A stretch of DNA of 64,000 bases, from positions 2,054,980 to 2,118,979 of the forward strand of contig NZ_CP013244.1 in the NCBI RefSeq assembly GCF_001679665.1, given 5' to 3'. A model generated the notes under the pieces. The model had not been told where the DNA came from, ran no database searches, and worked only from the letters and a program-made list of their open reading frames with translations. The position numbers were made by a program, and so were the translations under genes. This DNA comes from Candidatus Viadribacter manganicus (GTDB taxonomy: Bacteria; Pseudomonadota; Alphaproteobacteria; Caulobacterales; Aquidulcibacteraceae). Below, in pieces: positions 44,035-53,273 of this stretch (position 1 is its first letter; the number at the start of each line of letters is the position of its first letter).

Positions 44035-44406
44035 ATGCGCATAATGTTGATTGCCGCGGCCTTGTTGGTTTCGGCTTGTGCTCAAACCGAAACGCCTGCG
44101 CCGGATCCTGCGGCCGTCAGCGTTGGCGCGGAGCTTGAGGCGATGGCGGCTGATGGGCGCGAGATCGCTACCGCACAGTGCGCGGCTTGCCATTCGGTTG
44201 GTGAGTATGGCGAGAGCCCGAATCCGCAGGCGCCGGTCTTCCGCACGATCTTTCAACGATATGATCCGGCGGTGCTCGAGGACGAATTGATCGCCGGCAT
44301 TCGCGTATCGCACCCGATGCCGGATTTTCAGCTCAACCCGCAAGGCGTGGATGAGCTGATCGTCTATCTACGCAGCATTCAGGAGCCGCCGCCCGTGACG
44401 CATTAA
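44035..44406 (+). CDS. c-type cytochrome lipoprotein
   Basis: 123 residues with a lipoprotein signal (MRIMLIAAALLVSAC, lipidated Cys15), a single haem-binding CAACH at 49-53 and a probable axial Met in SHPMPDF. GAGGAG lies about eight bases before the ATG. Class I cytochrome c size after maturation. Membrane-tethered periplasmic electron carrier; no oxidase or dehydrogenase partner is adjacent. Confidence 0.88.
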   Translation: MRIMLIAAALLVSACAQTETPAPDPAAVSVGAELEAMAADGREIATAQCAACHSVGEYGESPNPQAPVFRTIFQRYDPAVLEDELIAGIRVSHPMPDFQLNPQGVDELIVYLRSIQEPPPVTH

Positions 44407-44407
44407 G

Positions 44408-45052
44408 TCAGAGCGACCAGCGCAAGTGCGCGGAGAAGGGCGCCGGCAAACCATCGAAGTTGAGCTCGACGGGCTCAGTGATGGATGTCGTTTCCGCCGT
44501 GATGAAACTGCGGCGGGCTTGCGCGCGCGGCGTGCGTGAGGCGTGTCCCTGCGCGGGCGCAAAGCGCGTCCACGGCGTGATGGCGACGGCCTCGGTTTGC
44601 GGGGCGGCGGCAATTTGTGAGGCGTCTTGCGGCACAACAAGCTTGGGCACGCGCGGCGCGACGAGAATGGTCTCGTCCGTCAATCCCGCAATGGCGGCGA
44701 ATTCCTCTGCGCCGATCATTTGCGGCACGCGTCCGCTGATGCGGAGCTGCATGTCGAGTTCGTAGGTCGCGCCCGACGGTTCGATGACGCGCAGTTTCAC
44801 GGCGTGGATGGTGTTGCGCTCACTGTGCAGAATATCGTCAGCGGCGACGGTAACAACGCCCATGGCGCGATCCACCACGAAACGGCCATTGGCGTCATCG
44901 AGCAAATAAAAGCCCGGCGCGGTCTCCGGCTGCAGCATGTACGGCGAGACATGCGCCACAGCGCTTTCGATCGCGGTGCGTGCGGGCGTGCGCGAGGGGT
45001 CGATCTCGATCGAGTCAAACTTTTGCGCAAAGGGGTCGAGTGGCGGAATCAT
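44408..45052 (-). CDS. hypothetical protein with cadherin-like segment
   Basis: 214 residues without signal peptide or membrane span. GFYLLDDANGRFVVDRAMGV followed by VTVAADD and a beta-rich run to LRVIEPSG resembles a single cadherin-type repeat found in Caulobacterales proteins. The C-terminal third is Ala/Thr/Arg-rich. No enzymatic motif. It converges on the cytochrome gene with one base between stops. Confidence 0.6.
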   Translation of the reverse strand: MIPPLDPFAQKFDSIEIDPSRTPARTAIESAVAHVSPYMLQPETAPGFYLLDDANGRFVVDRAMGVVTVAADDILHSERNTIHAVKLRVIEPSGATYELDMQLRISGRVPQMIGAEEFAAIAGLTDETILVAPRVPKLVVPQDASQIAAAPQTEAVAITPWTRFAPAQGHASRTPRAQARRSFITAETTSITEPVELNFDGLPAPFSAHLRWSL

Positions 45053-45112
45053 GATCCCGCCACTCTGCCTGCTTATGACTAACGCGCCGTGAAATGCGCG
45101 TTGGTGTTGTGT

Positions 45113-46552
45113 TTACGCTTGGTCGCCCCAGCCGTACGCGCCCTTAACTTCCAGGAAGTCTTCGAGGCCGAACGGACCGCCTTCGCGGCCAATGCCCGAT
45201 TGTTTGTAGCCGCCGAATGGTGAGCCGAGGCCGCCTTGCGCGCCGTTGATATGCACCATGCCGGCGCGCAATTGGCGCGCGACTTTGCGCGTGCGCTCTT
45301 GCGAGCTGCCCTGCACGTAGGCGGCTAGGCCGTACGGCGTGTCGTTGGCGATTTGCACCGCTTCTTCTTCGGTTTCGTACGGAATCACGACCAGAACCGG
45401 CCCGAAGATTTCCTCGCGCGCGATTGTCATCTGATTGTTCACGTCGGCGAAGACGGTCGGCTTCACATAATAGCCGCGATTGAATCCGTCCGGACGTCCC
45501 ACGCCACCCGCTGCGAGGCGTGCGCCTTCGTCGATGCCTTTCTGAATGAGGCCCTGAACCTTTTGGAATTGGTTGGCGTTCGCCAGCGGGCCGATGGCGC
45601 CGGCTTCGGCGGACTCAGGCGCTTGCACCTTGATCGAGTTCGCAGTGGCGGCGGCAATCTGCACAACCTCTTCGTACTTGGCTTTCGGCGCCAGCATGCG
45701 TGACGGTGCGTTGCACGATTGGCCGGTGTTCATCGCCATGTGCATCATGCCGCGCGCGACTGAGGTTTTGAGATCCGCGTCGTCGAGGATGATGTTCGGG
45801 CTCTTGCCGCCGAGTTCAAGCGCGACTTTTTTGATACCCTTGGCGGCGTTTTCCATGACTGATTGGCCGGCGCGCGTTGAGCCGGTGAAGCTCAGCATGT
45901 CGACATCCGGGTGAGCTGAGAGCACCGCACCGACGCCAGGGCCGTCGCCATTGACGAGATTGAAAACGCCAGGCGGTACGCCGGCCTCATCGAGGATTTC
46001 CGCGAACAAAATGCCGTTGAGCGGCGCAAGTTCTGACGGCTTCAGCACCATGGTGCAGCCCGCTGCGAGCGCGGCGCCGACTTTGGCGCAGATTTGATTC
46101 TGCGGCCAATTCCATGGCGTGATCATGCCGACGACGCCGATCGGCTCCTTCAGGATGCGGCGGCCCTTGCCGTAATCGTATTCGAAATCGAAGGTATCGA
46201 GCTGCTTGCGCGCATCGATCAGATAACCAAGGCCTGCCGGCGCTTGCGCGGCGTTCGCGAGCGGCATCGGCGCGCCCATTTCCGAAGAGATGGCGGCGGC
46301 CATTTCAGGCAAACGGCGCTGATAGACGGCGACGACTTTGTCGAGGATCGCTTTGCGCTCTTCGACCGAGGTTTGTGACCAGGTCTCGAACGCCTTCTTC
46401 GCGGCAGCGACGGCCTTGTTCACGTCCTCCGCCGAACCCAGAGAGATGCGGCCGATCGGTTCTTCGTTGGCCGGGTTGATGACGTCATGCGCACGGGCTT
46501 TGGCCGGGGCGACCCACTTGCCGTCGATGTAGAAGTTCAGGTGTTCGCGCAT
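45113..46552 (-). CDS. NAD(P)-dependent aldehyde dehydrogenase
   Basis: 479 residues of the ALDH superfamily: TPWNWPQNQ (Asn147), KPSELAP, FTGSTRAGQSV, catalytic Glu246 in ALELGGKSP and Cys280 in NTGQSCNAP, EEIFGPVLVV and SPFGGYKQSGIGRE. The substrate cannot be fixed; the 'GQSCNAPSR' variant is common among broad-specificity aldehyde dehydrogenases. Single-gene unit. Confidence 0.93.
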   Translation of the reverse strand: MREHLNFYIDGKWVAPAKARAHDVINPANEEPIGRISLGSAEDVNKAVAAAKKAFETWSQTSVEERKAILDKVVAVYQRRLPEMAAAISSEMGAPMPLANAAQAPAGLGYLIDARKQLDTFDFEYDYGKGRRILKEPIGVVGMITPWNWPQNQICAKVGAALAAGCTMVLKPSELAPLNGILFAEILDEAGVPPGVFNLVNGDGPGVGAVLSAHPDVDMLSFTGSTRAGQSVMENAAKGIKKVALELGGKSPNIILDDADLKTSVARGMMHMAMNTGQSCNAPSRMLAPKAKYEEVVQIAAATANSIKVQAPESAEAGAIGPLANANQFQKVQGLIQKGIDEGARLAAGGVGRPDGFNRGYYVKPTVFADVNNQMTIAREEIFGPVLVVIPYETEEEAVQIANDTPYGLAAYVQGSSQERTRKVARQLRAGMVHINGAQGGLGSPFGGYKQSGIGREGGPFGLEDFLEVKGAYGWGDQA

Positions 46553-46644
46553 GTCGTTCCTCCGCGGATTTTCGGTGTCACTAGCAGATATAGGGAGGGG
46601 CGGCGAGTTCGCGCGGCGGCAATGTTGCGCTATGCCCCGCGGCG

Positions 46645-47397
46645 ATGGATGAGCACCGCCCCTTACGCACCTTTGGCCGAATCAAAGCGCGGACGCTAAA
46701 GCCGCGCCAAGCCGGGTTGATGGAAAGCCTGCTGCCGCATTTGGCTGTGCCGGAAGAGGGCGCGATCGATGTCGCGCAACTTTTCTCTGGAAGTCCGCCC
46801 CCTGGCGGGCCGGGGGGTGGAGCCCCCCCGATCGCGCATTCGGGCGATACCTCCGTAAGTAGGGAGGCGCTCGTTTTGGAAATTGGCTTTGGCGGCGGCG
46901 AGCACCTAGTCGCTCAAGCCAGCGCACGCCGCTGGACGCGCTTCATCGGCGTAGAGCCGTTTCTCAATGGCGTGGCTTCGTGCCTGCGGCACATCGAGGA
47001 AGCCAACGCGCAGAACATTCGGCTCCATAGTGGTGATGCCCGTGACGTTATCGCCCGCCTGCCGGACGCTTCGCTCGACGGCGTTTATATTCTCTTCCCC
47101 GATCCTTGGCCGAAAGTGCGCCACCATAAACGCCGCTTGATTCAGCCTGAATTCCTGGACGAACTGGCGCGGGTGATGAAGCCCGGCGCCGAGCTGCGCT
47201 TCGCCACCGATTGGGCGAACTACGCGAGCTGGACCCTGGAGAAGGTAACGCGTGATGCGCGCTTCATGTGGCTGGCCGAGAGCGCCGAGGATTGGCGGGC
47301 GCCTTGGCCTGGGCATGTGACGACGCGTTACGAAGCCAAGAAGCTTGGTGATTGTGCGCCGATCTGGCTCCGCTTCATGCGTGCGCCGATTGTGTGA
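46645..47397 (+). CDS. trmB: tRNA (guanine46-N7)-methyltransferase TrmB with in-frame insertion
   Basis: 250 residues. LRTFGRIKARTLKPRQAGLM, the SAM-binding VLEIGFGGGEHLV, FIGVEPFLNGVASCL, YILFPDPWPKVRHHKRRLIQ and FATDWANYASW are TrmB landmarks. Between DVAQLF and EALVLEIG, where related proteins have only a few residues, there are about 25 extra (SGSPPPGGPGGGAPPIAHSG and on). The DNA for this part is a run of short hairpins (46795-46867). The insertion lies before the Rossmann core and probably forms a tolerated loop. Confidence 0.93.
   Translation: MDEHRPLRTFGRIKARTLKPRQAGLMESLLPHLAVPEEGAIDVAQLFSGSPPPGGPGGGAPPIAHSGDTSVSREALVLEIGFGGGEHLVAQASARRWTRFIGVEPFLNGVASCLRHIEEANAQNIRLHSGDARDVIARLPDASLDGVYILFPDPWPKVRHHKRRLIQPEFLDELARVMKPGAELRFATDWANYASWTLEKVTRDARFMWLAESAEDWRAPWPGHVTTRYEAKKLGDCAPIWLRFMRAPIV
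46795..46867. repeat. multi-hairpin palindromic insertion inside trmB
   Basis: Four consecutive inverted repeats without overlap: CCGCC/GGCGG (46795-46808), CGGGGGG/CCCCCCG (46811-46830), ATCGC/GCGAT (46831-46848) and CCTCC/GGAGG (46850-46867). About 73 bases, read through in frame by trmB. The composition (runs of G and C) differs from the flanking gene. It resembles in principle the Rickettsia palindromic elements that insert in frame into genes. Confidence 0.6.
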
Positions 47398-47627
47398 AAA
47401 ACACGTAGGCACACCCGCTTGCGAGGTTGCCGCCACCGGCGCCAACCGCGATTTCGCGCCGAACCCGCTGATTGTCACGCTGATGCCGGTCGCCGGTGTG
47501 GCGTCGGCGGAGCCCTTGTCGGCGCCGGCCGAGGCCGCTCCGGCAGAGCCCGCGCCTCAGCAATAAGTAGTGTGGTGAAGGCGGCGTTCGCCTGGTGTGA
47601 GCGTCGCCGGCCGCTTCGAGGGGGCTT

Positions 47628-47722
47628 GGCGTAGCGGCAAAGAACCGCTATACGCCGACCCAATACATCGCTGATGTCTCCGATGGAGACGCAGCGGCGG
47701 GCCGAAAGCCCGCCGCTTTTTT
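47628..47722 (+). ncRNA. structured rimP leader (premature-termination type)
   Basis: Three successive hairpins: GGCG-TAGCGG with CCGCTA-(TA)-CGCC (47628-47656, ten pairs with a 2-base bulge), GTCTCC/GGAGAC with a 3-base loop (47676-47690), and a strong terminator (47694-47722). The next feature is the rimP start 19 bases on. Rfam has a rimP-leader class predicted from premature terminators ahead of this operon in proteobacteria; whether this matches it I cannot check. Between trmB and here (47398-47627) no convincing gene was seen. Confidence 0.55.
47694..47722 (+). terminator. strong intrinsic terminator upstream of rimP
   Basis: GCGGCGGGC and GCCCGCCGC form nine GC-rich pairs around CGAAA, directly followed by six T. 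It could end the trmB-side transcript or attenuate the rimP-nusA-infB operon. Confidence 0.9.
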
Positions 47723-47740
47723 AATGCTCGGGAGCCGCCT

Positions 47741-48280
47741 CTGCGCGCGACAAACCCAGTTGAAGCGCGCGTCATCGCGCAGATTGAGCCGACGGCTGCT
47801 GGCCTTGGCTACCGGGTCGTGCGTGTGCGCCTGTCGGGCAATCGCCGCAAGCGCCTTCAGATCATGGCTGAGCGCGTAAGCGACGGCGAAATGGGCATCG
47901 ACGATTGCACGAAGCTGTCGCGCGCCTTGGCGCCGGTGTTTGATCTCGAAGATCCGGTGCAGGGCGAATACGACCTGGAAATCAGCTCGCCGGGCATCGA
48001 TCGGCCGCTGATGCGGGTCGAAGATTTCGAACGCTTCTTGGGTTTCGACGTGAAGGTCGAAACGGCTGTGCCGGTCAACAATCAGCGCCGCTGGAAGGGT
48101 GTGATCGCCGCCGTGAACGGCGATGACATCACGCTGACGACAGATCAGGGCGAAGCCAAACTAAAGTTTTCCGCGCTGTCGGACGCGCGCCTCGTGCTGA
48201 CCGACAGGCTGATCGAAGACGATTTAAGACGTGCGAAGGCGGCTGAAGCCGTCACTGAACAGAACGCTGACGAAGGGTAA
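47741..48280 (+). CDS. rimP: ribosome maturation factor RimP, apparent CTG start
   Basis: From the CTG at 47741 the product is 179 residues beginning (M)RATNPVEARVIAQIEPTAA then GLGYRVVRVRLSG, the canonical RimP N-terminus. The first ATG/GTG-type start in frame (GTG 47819) would remove the conserved first helix and GYxxVRVR strand. No ATG, GTG or TTG exists in frame between the terminator and 47819, while GGGAG (47730-47734) stands six bases before the CTG. LEISSPGIDRPL and the C-terminal Sm-like domain follow. RimP assists 30S assembly; it opens the nusA-infB operon. Confidence 0.85.
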   Translation: MRATNPVEARVIAQIEPTAAGLGYRVVRVRLSGNRRKRLQIMAERVSDGEMGIDDCTKLSRALAPVFDLEDPVQGEYDLEISSPGIDRPLMRVEDFERFLGFDVKVETAVPVNNQRRWKGVIAAVNGDDITLTTDQGEAKLKFSALSDARLVLTDRLIEDDLRRAKAAEAVTEQNADEG

Positions 48281-48285
48281 TACAA

Positions 48286-49938
48286 ATGAGCACCGGCATT
48301 TCAGCAAACCGGATGGAAATTCTGCAGATCGCTGACGCGGTCGCGCGGGAAAAATCGATCGACAAAGAGATCGTCATCCAGGCGATGGAGCATGCGCTGC
48401 AGAAAGCCGCTCGCTCGCGTTATGGCGCAGAGCACGACATTCGCGCCACCATCGATCCCAAGACGGGTGAGATGGAACTGAAGCGCGTGATGACGGTGGT
48501 GGACGAGTCGATGCTCGATCCCGAGACCCGCCCGTTCAATCCGTCGACCGACATCATGCTGAATGTTGCGCAAAAGACCGATCCGGAAGCGGTGATTGGC
48601 AAGGAATACAGCGAAGGTCTGCCGCCGATCGAATTCGGCCGCGTTGCCGCGCAAACCGCCAAACAGGTCATCAATCACGAAGTTCGCGAAGCTGAGCGCG
48701 AGCGCCAGTTTGGCGAGTACAAGGATCGCATTGGTGAGATCATCAACGGCGTCGTGAAGCGCGTTGAATTTTACAACGTCATAGTCGATCTCGGCCGCGC
48801 CGAAGGCGTGATCCGCAAGTCGGAGAGCATTCCGCGCGAAAATCTGCGCGTCGGCGATCGCACCCGCGCTTACGTTTATGACGTCCGCCGTGAAACCAAA
48901 GGTCCGCAAATCTTCCTGTCGCGCGCCAAGCCGGAATTCATGGCCCGCTTGTTCGCGCAGGAAGTGCCGGAAGTGTACGAAGGCGTGATCGAGATTAAGG
49001 CTGCGGCCCGCGATCCGGGATCGCGCGCCAAGATCGCCGTCATCAGCCACGACAGCTCGATCGATCCGGTCGGCGCTTGCGTTGGTATGCGTGGCGCGCG
49101 CGTGCAAGCCGTTGTCGGCGAGTTGCAGGGCGAGAAGATCGACATCATTCCGTGGTCTTCGGATCCGGCGACCTTTATCGTGAACGCGCTGCAGCCGGCG
49201 GAAGTCTCGAAGGTCGTGCTCGATCCCGAAGACGCCCGGGTCGAAGTCGTGGTCGGCGAAGCGCAGCTCTCGCTCGCCATCGGCCGCCGTGGCCAGAACG
49301 TTCGTCTTGCCTCGCAGCTCACCGGTTGGTCGATCGACATTCTGACGGAAGCCGAGGAATCGGAGCGCCGTCAAAAGGAATTCGCGACCCGCACCGATCT
49401 CTTCATCAAGGCGCTTGAAGTGGACGAAATGTTCGCTCAGTTGCTCGCCTCGGAAGGTTTCGAGACAGTCGAGGAAATCGCCTACGTCGACGCGATTGAG
49501 CTGGCGTCGATCGAGGGCCTCAACGATGAGATTGCCGAGGAACTCCAGGCGCGTGCGCAGGAATACCTCGAAAAGCTCGCCGCTGAGCTCGAAAACAAGC
49601 GCGTTTCGCTTGGCGTCGCCGACGATCTGAAGGCCGTCACCGGCCTCACGGCGCCGATGCTGGTCGCGCTGGGCGAGAAGGGCGTGAAAACGCTTGAAGA
49701 CTTCGCCGGCCTCGTTGGCGATGACATCCGCGGTTACTTCGAGACCAAGAATGGTGAGCGCGTGCGTGAGCCGGGCATTCTGGAAGAGTTCCAACTCACT
49801 TCGGAGCAAGCCGACCAGCTGGTGTTGAACGCGCGCGTTGCCGCTGGCTGGATCGAGGCGCCGCCGGAGCCTGAAGAAGAACCTCAAGCTGAAGGAGACG
49901 CCGACGATGTCGCCCGCGTCTTCCCAGATAGAGGCTGA
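48286..49938 (+). CDS. nusA: transcription termination/antitermination factor NusA
   Basis: 550 residues: an N-terminal RNA-polymerase-binding domain (to ~130), S1 domain ([20 protein letters not shown]), KH1 with [22 protein letters not shown]2 with [18 protein letters not shown], then two acidic helix-hairpin-helix repeats ([20 protein letters not shown] and further) and an acidic tail. Typical alphaproteobacterial length. Five bases after rimP. Confidence 0.97.
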   Translation: MSTGISANRMEILQIADAVAREKSIDKEIVIQAMEHALQKAARSRYGAEHDIRATIDPKTGEMELKRVMTVVDESMLDPETRPFNPSTDIMLNVAQKTDPEAVIGKEYSEGLPPIEFGRVAAQTAKQVINHEVREAERERQFGEYKDRIGEIINGVVKRVEFYNVIVDLGRAEGVIRKSESIPRENLRVGDRTRAYVYDVRRETKGPQIFLSRAKPEFMARLFAQEVPEVYEGVIEIKAAARDPGSRAKIAVISHDSSIDPVGACVGMRGARVQAVVGELQGEKIDIIPWSSDPATFIVNALQPAEVSKVVLDPEDARVEVVVGEAQLSLAIGRRGQNVRLASQLTGWSIDILTEAEESERRQKEFATRTDLFIKALEVDEMFAQLLASEGFETVEEIAYVDAIELASIEGLNDEIAEELQARAQEYLEKLAAELENKRVSLGVADDLKAVTGLTAPMLVALGEKGVKTLEDFAGLVGDDIRGYFETKNGERVREPGILEEFQLTSEQADQLVLNARVAAGWIEAPPEPEEEPQAEGDADDVARVFPDRG

Positions 49939-50629
49939 GGGGCCGCGCCGCGAACGCGAGCGGCGCTGCATCGTTAGTGGCGATCACGACAGCGGCGCGA
50001 ACCTTGTGAGGTTCGCGCTCTCGCCCGATGGCGTCGTAACGCCAGATGTTGCGGCCAAGCTTCCTGGTCGCGGCGCCTGGGTTCGGGCCGATCGCGCCAT
50101 CATCGAGCAAGCCTCGAAGAAGGGCGCGTTCGCGCGCGCCTTCAAGACGCAAGTGACGGTTCCCGATGGGCTGGCCGATAGCGTTGAAGCGTTATTGTCA
50201 CGCCGTTGTCTCGATCAACTCGGGCTTGCTCAACGCGCCGCCGCAATCGCTGTTGGTGCGACACAAGTAGCGGCCGCTATCCGTTCAAAACCGGCGCTTT
50301 TGCTGATCGAAGCAGAAGATGGCGCCGAAGAGGGTCGCGAAAAGCTGATGAGCCTCCATATAGGGCTCTGGGGCCGGCCACCTGCCGCCGTTGGCTGCTT
50401 TAAAGCGGCGGATTTGGGCGTGGCGTTGGGGCGGGAACGTGTGATACACGCTTGCCTGCTTCAAGAGCGCTTGGCTTCGGTTTGGGCGGCTGAAATCGGC
50501 CGCCTTTCGGGTTTTCGCCCCGTCGTTCCAAGCTCTTGGCCCACACCCTGGCGCTCTGGTCTGGGACTGGGCGGCGCGGACACTGAACCTGAGAAGGGGC
50601 AGAACCGCGGCGAGCCCCAGGACGTTTGA
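49907..50629 (+). CDS. YlxR-L7Ae type RNA-binding protein (DUF448)
   Basis: 240 residues. The YlxR/DUF448 part (ERRCIVSGDHDSGANLVRFA, LPGRGAWVRADRAIIEQA) covers the first ~95, and an L7Ae-like part follows (LGLAQRAAAIAVGATQVAAA, KPALLLIEAEDG). It lies between nusA and infB as usual in alphaproteobacteria. The ATG at 49907 has GAAGGAG nine bases upstream and overlaps the nusA end by 32 bases. Role: probable RNA or ribosome binding; not well defined. Confidence 0.88.
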   Translation: MSPASSQIEAEGPRRERERRCIVSGDHDSGANLVRFALSPDGVVTPDVAAKLPGRGAWVRADRAIIEQASKKGAFARAFKTQVTVPDGLADSVEALLSRRCLDQLGLAQRAAAIAVGATQVAAAIRSKPALLLIEAEDGAEEGREKLMSLHIGLWGRPPAAVGCFKAADLGVALGRERVIHACLLQERLASVWAAEIGRLSGFRPVVPSSWPTPWRSGLGLGGADTEPEKGQNRGEPQDV

Positions 50630-50688
50630 GAGTGCACGTTTGTGAATACCACGCGTGACCACGAATTTAGGATTGGCAATACCACTGC

Positions 50689-53265
50689 ATGTCTGACGGC
50701 AACGAACAGAAAGACTCTCCTTCCGGCCGCAAGCCGCTGACGCTGACGCGCACCACCGCCACGGGCACGGTGCGTCAGAGCTTCAGCCATGGCCGTACGA
50801 AGCAAGTGGCCGTCGAGGTGCGTGAGAAGCGCTCCATCAACCGCCCTGGCGCCGGCGCTGCAGCACCCGCTGCTGGCCCTGGCGTTCCGCCGCCGCTGAA
50901 GACGCGCGCCGCACCTGCGCCTGAGCCGCTGCAACCAGCGCCGCGTGCGCCGACGGCGCCGGGCGCGATCTCGGACGAAGAAGCGCGCCGCCGTGACGAA
51001 GCCGTTCGCCGCGCGATGGCTGATCGTGAAGCGCGCGAAGAAAAGCTCCGCGCCGAGGAAGATCAACGCCGCGCCCTGGATGACGCGCAGCGCCGCAAGG
51101 CAGCCGAAGTCGCCGCCATCGAGGCGGAAGCCGAAGCGCGCCGTCGCGCCGAGCAGGCAGAACAAGAACTGGCGCAAGTTGCAGCTGAACGCGCTGCCGC
51201 GCGCGCTGCTGCTCAAGCTGCGCAGCAACAAGGTGGTGGCGCAGCTCCGACGCCGTCGCTGCTCGACGAGCTGGGCGGCCGGGTGAAATCGACGCGCAAG
51301 CCTGCGCCGGTTGCGCCTGTGAAGCCCGCGAAGAAGGGCGAACCGAAGCGCCGCGAAGGCAAACTGACGCTCGACATGGTTGAGCGCGAAGTGGCCGGCG
51401 ACGATGACCGCGTCCGTTCGCTCGCGGCGTACCGCCGTGCACAGCAGAAAGAAAAAGAACGCCGCGCCAAACTCATGGGCGGCGGTGAGCGCGATCAGAT
51501 CAAGCGCGAAGTGATCATCCCGGAATCGATCACGGTTCAAGAACTCTCGAACCGCATGGCTGTCCGTGTGGCTGACATCATCAAGTACATGATGCGCCAG
51601 GGCCAGATGATGAAGCAAAGCGATGAGCTTGACGCCGATACGGCGGAGCTGATCGCGACTGAGTTCGGCCACAGCGTGAAGCGCGTCGCGGAATCGGACG
51701 TCGAAGAGGGTCTCTCTGGCGCCGAAGACGTTGATGATCACCTGCTGCCGCGTCCGCCGGTCGTGACCATTATGGGCCACGTCGACCACGGCAAGACCTC
51801 GTTGCTCGATGCGCTTCGCCAGACCGACGTTGTGTCAGGCGAGCATGGCGGCATCACCCAGCACATCGGCGCCTATCAGGTGCGTTTGCCGGACGGCCAG
51901 CGCGTCACGTTCCTCGATACCCCAGGCCACGCCGCGTTCAGCGCGATGCGTGCGCGCGGTGCGCAAGTCACCGACATCGTCGTGCTCGTTGTCGCGGCCG
52001 ATGACGGCGTCATGCCGCAAACGGTTGAAGCTATTCACCACGCCCGGGCTTCCGGCGCGCCGATCATCATCGCGATCAATAAGATCGATAAGCCCGACGC
52101 TAATCCGACGCGCGCGCTGACCGATTTGTTGCAGCATGAGATCGTTACCGAAGCGCACGGCGGCGACACGCTCGCGGTTGAGGTTTCGGCGTTGAAGAAG
52201 ATCGGCCTCGAGAAGTTGGTCGAGACCATTCTGTTGCAAGCCGAGGTCATGGACCTGAAGGCGAACCCGGATCGTCCTGCCGAAGCGACGGTGGTTGAAT
52301 CCAAGCTCGATAAGGGCCGCGGCACGGTCGCGACCGTTCTGGTGCAGAAGGGCACGCTAAAGCGTGGCGATATCGTTGTCGTCGGCGCCCAAGTTGGCCG
52401 CGTTCGCGCGATCACCAACGAGCGTGGACAGCAATTGCAATCTGCAGGCCCTTCAGAGCCGGTCGAGATCATGGGTCTCGAAGGCGTGCCGGAGCCGGGC
52501 GATGTTTTGAACGTCGTCGAGAACGAGCCGCGTGCGCGCGAAGTTGCGAACTATCGTGCTCGCGCCAAGAAGCTGAAGACCACCTCTGGTCCGACGCGTA
52601 CCGGCACGTCGCTCGAAAGCATGATGGCGAAGTTCAAGGATTCGACGGCGAAAGAACTGCCGATCCTGATCAAAGCTGACGTGCAAGGTTCGGCTGAAGC
52701 GATCGTTGGCTCACTCGATAAGCTGGCGCACGAAGAAGTTCGGGCGCGCGTTGTGCTTTCGGGCGTCGGCGCGATCAACGAATCCGACGTCCAGCTCGCC
52801 AAGGGCTCGGGCGCGCCTGTCATTGGCTTCAACGTCCGTGCCTCGAAAGAAGCGCGCGATCTGGCCGAGCGTGAAGGCGTTGAGATCCGCTATTACGCGA
52901 TCATTTACGATCTGATCGACGACATTAAGGGCGTGATGTCGGGCATGCTTGCGCCGCATACGCGCGAGACTTTCCTCGGCAACGCCGAGATTTTGGAAGT
53001 GTTCAACATCTCCAAGGTCGGCAAGGTCGCGGGCGTGAAGGTCACCGAAGGCGTCGTCCGCAAGGGCGCGAAAGTCCGTATTCTGCGCGACAACGTCGTT
53101 ATTCAGGAAATGGGCACGCTCACCACCTTGAAGCGCTTCAAGGAAGAAGTGGACCAAGTGCAGATGGGCCAGGAATGCGGCATGAGCTTCGGCCAATTCC
53201 AGGACATCAAGCAGGGCGATGTCATCGAGTGCTTCAACGTTGAAGTGGTGCAGCGCTCGCTCTGA
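50689..53265 (+). CDS. infB: translation initiation factor IF-2
   Basis: 858 residues. A long Ala/Pro/Arg/Glu-rich N-terminal region (1-~260) precedes the IF2 N domain ([20 protein letters not shown]). The GTPase has GHVDHGKTS (363-371), DTPGH and [10 protein letters not shown]; domains II, III and the C-terminal fMet-tRNA-binding domain ([18 protein letters not shown]) are complete. Confidence 0.98.
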   Translation: MSDGNEQKDSPSGRKPLTLTRTTATGTVRQSFSHGRTKQVAVEVREKRSINRPGAGAAAPAAGPGVPPPLKTRAAPAPEPLQPAPRAPTAPGAISDEEARRRDEAVRRAMADREAREEKLRAEEDQRRALDDAQRRKAAEVAAIEAEAEARRRAEQAEQELAQVAAERAAARAAAQAAQQQGGGAAPTPSLLDELGGRVKSTRKPAPVAPVKPAKKGEPKRREGKLTLDMVEREVAGDDDRVRSLAAYRRAQQKEKERRAKLMGGGERDQIKREVIIPESITVQELSNRMAVRVADIIKYMMRQGQMMKQSDELDADTAELIATEFGHSVKRVAESDVEEGLSGAEDVDDHLLPRPPVVTIMGHVDHGKTSLLDALRQTDVVSGEHGGITQHIGAYQVRLPDGQRVTFLDTPGHAAFSAMRARGAQVTDIVVLVVAADDGVMPQTVEAIHHARASGAPIIIAINKIDKPDANPTRALTDLLQHEIVTEAHGGDTLAVEVSALKKIGLEKLVETILLQAEVMDLKANPDRPAEATVVESKLDKGRGTVATVLVQKGTLKRGDIVVVGAQVGRVRAITNERGQQLQSAGPSEPVEIMGLEGVPEPGDVLNVVENEPRAREVANYRARAKKLKTTSGPTRTGTSLESMMAKFKDSTAKELPILIKADVQGSAEAIVGSLDKLAHEEVRARVVLSGVGAINESDVQLAKGSGAPVIGFNVRASKEARDLAEREGVEIRYYAIIYDLIDDIKGVMSGMLAPHTRETFLGNAEILEVFNISKVGKVAGVKVTEGVVRKGAKVRILRDNVVIQEMGTLTTLKRFKEEVDQVQMGQECGMSFGQFQDIKQGDVIECFNVEVVQRSL

Positions 53266-53273
53266 GGCGTGAC

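Noticed and set aside
47345-47566. A 73-codon plus-strand frame after trmB with a Pro/Ala-rich end
   Set aside because: The part after trmB (about 55 codons, GANRDFAPNPLIVTLMPVAG) looks vaguely protein-like but has no usable start outside trmB and no recognised family; it may be a gene remnant.
48301-49971. A 556-codon open frame antisense to nusA
   Set aside because: It mirrors nusA codon structure in GC-rich DNA, has no family features, and nusA on the other strand is certain.
50837-51442. Minus-strand frame over the infB N-terminal region
   Set aside because: A low-complexity Arg/Ala/Pro translation of the opposite strand of the repetitive IF-2 N-terminus.
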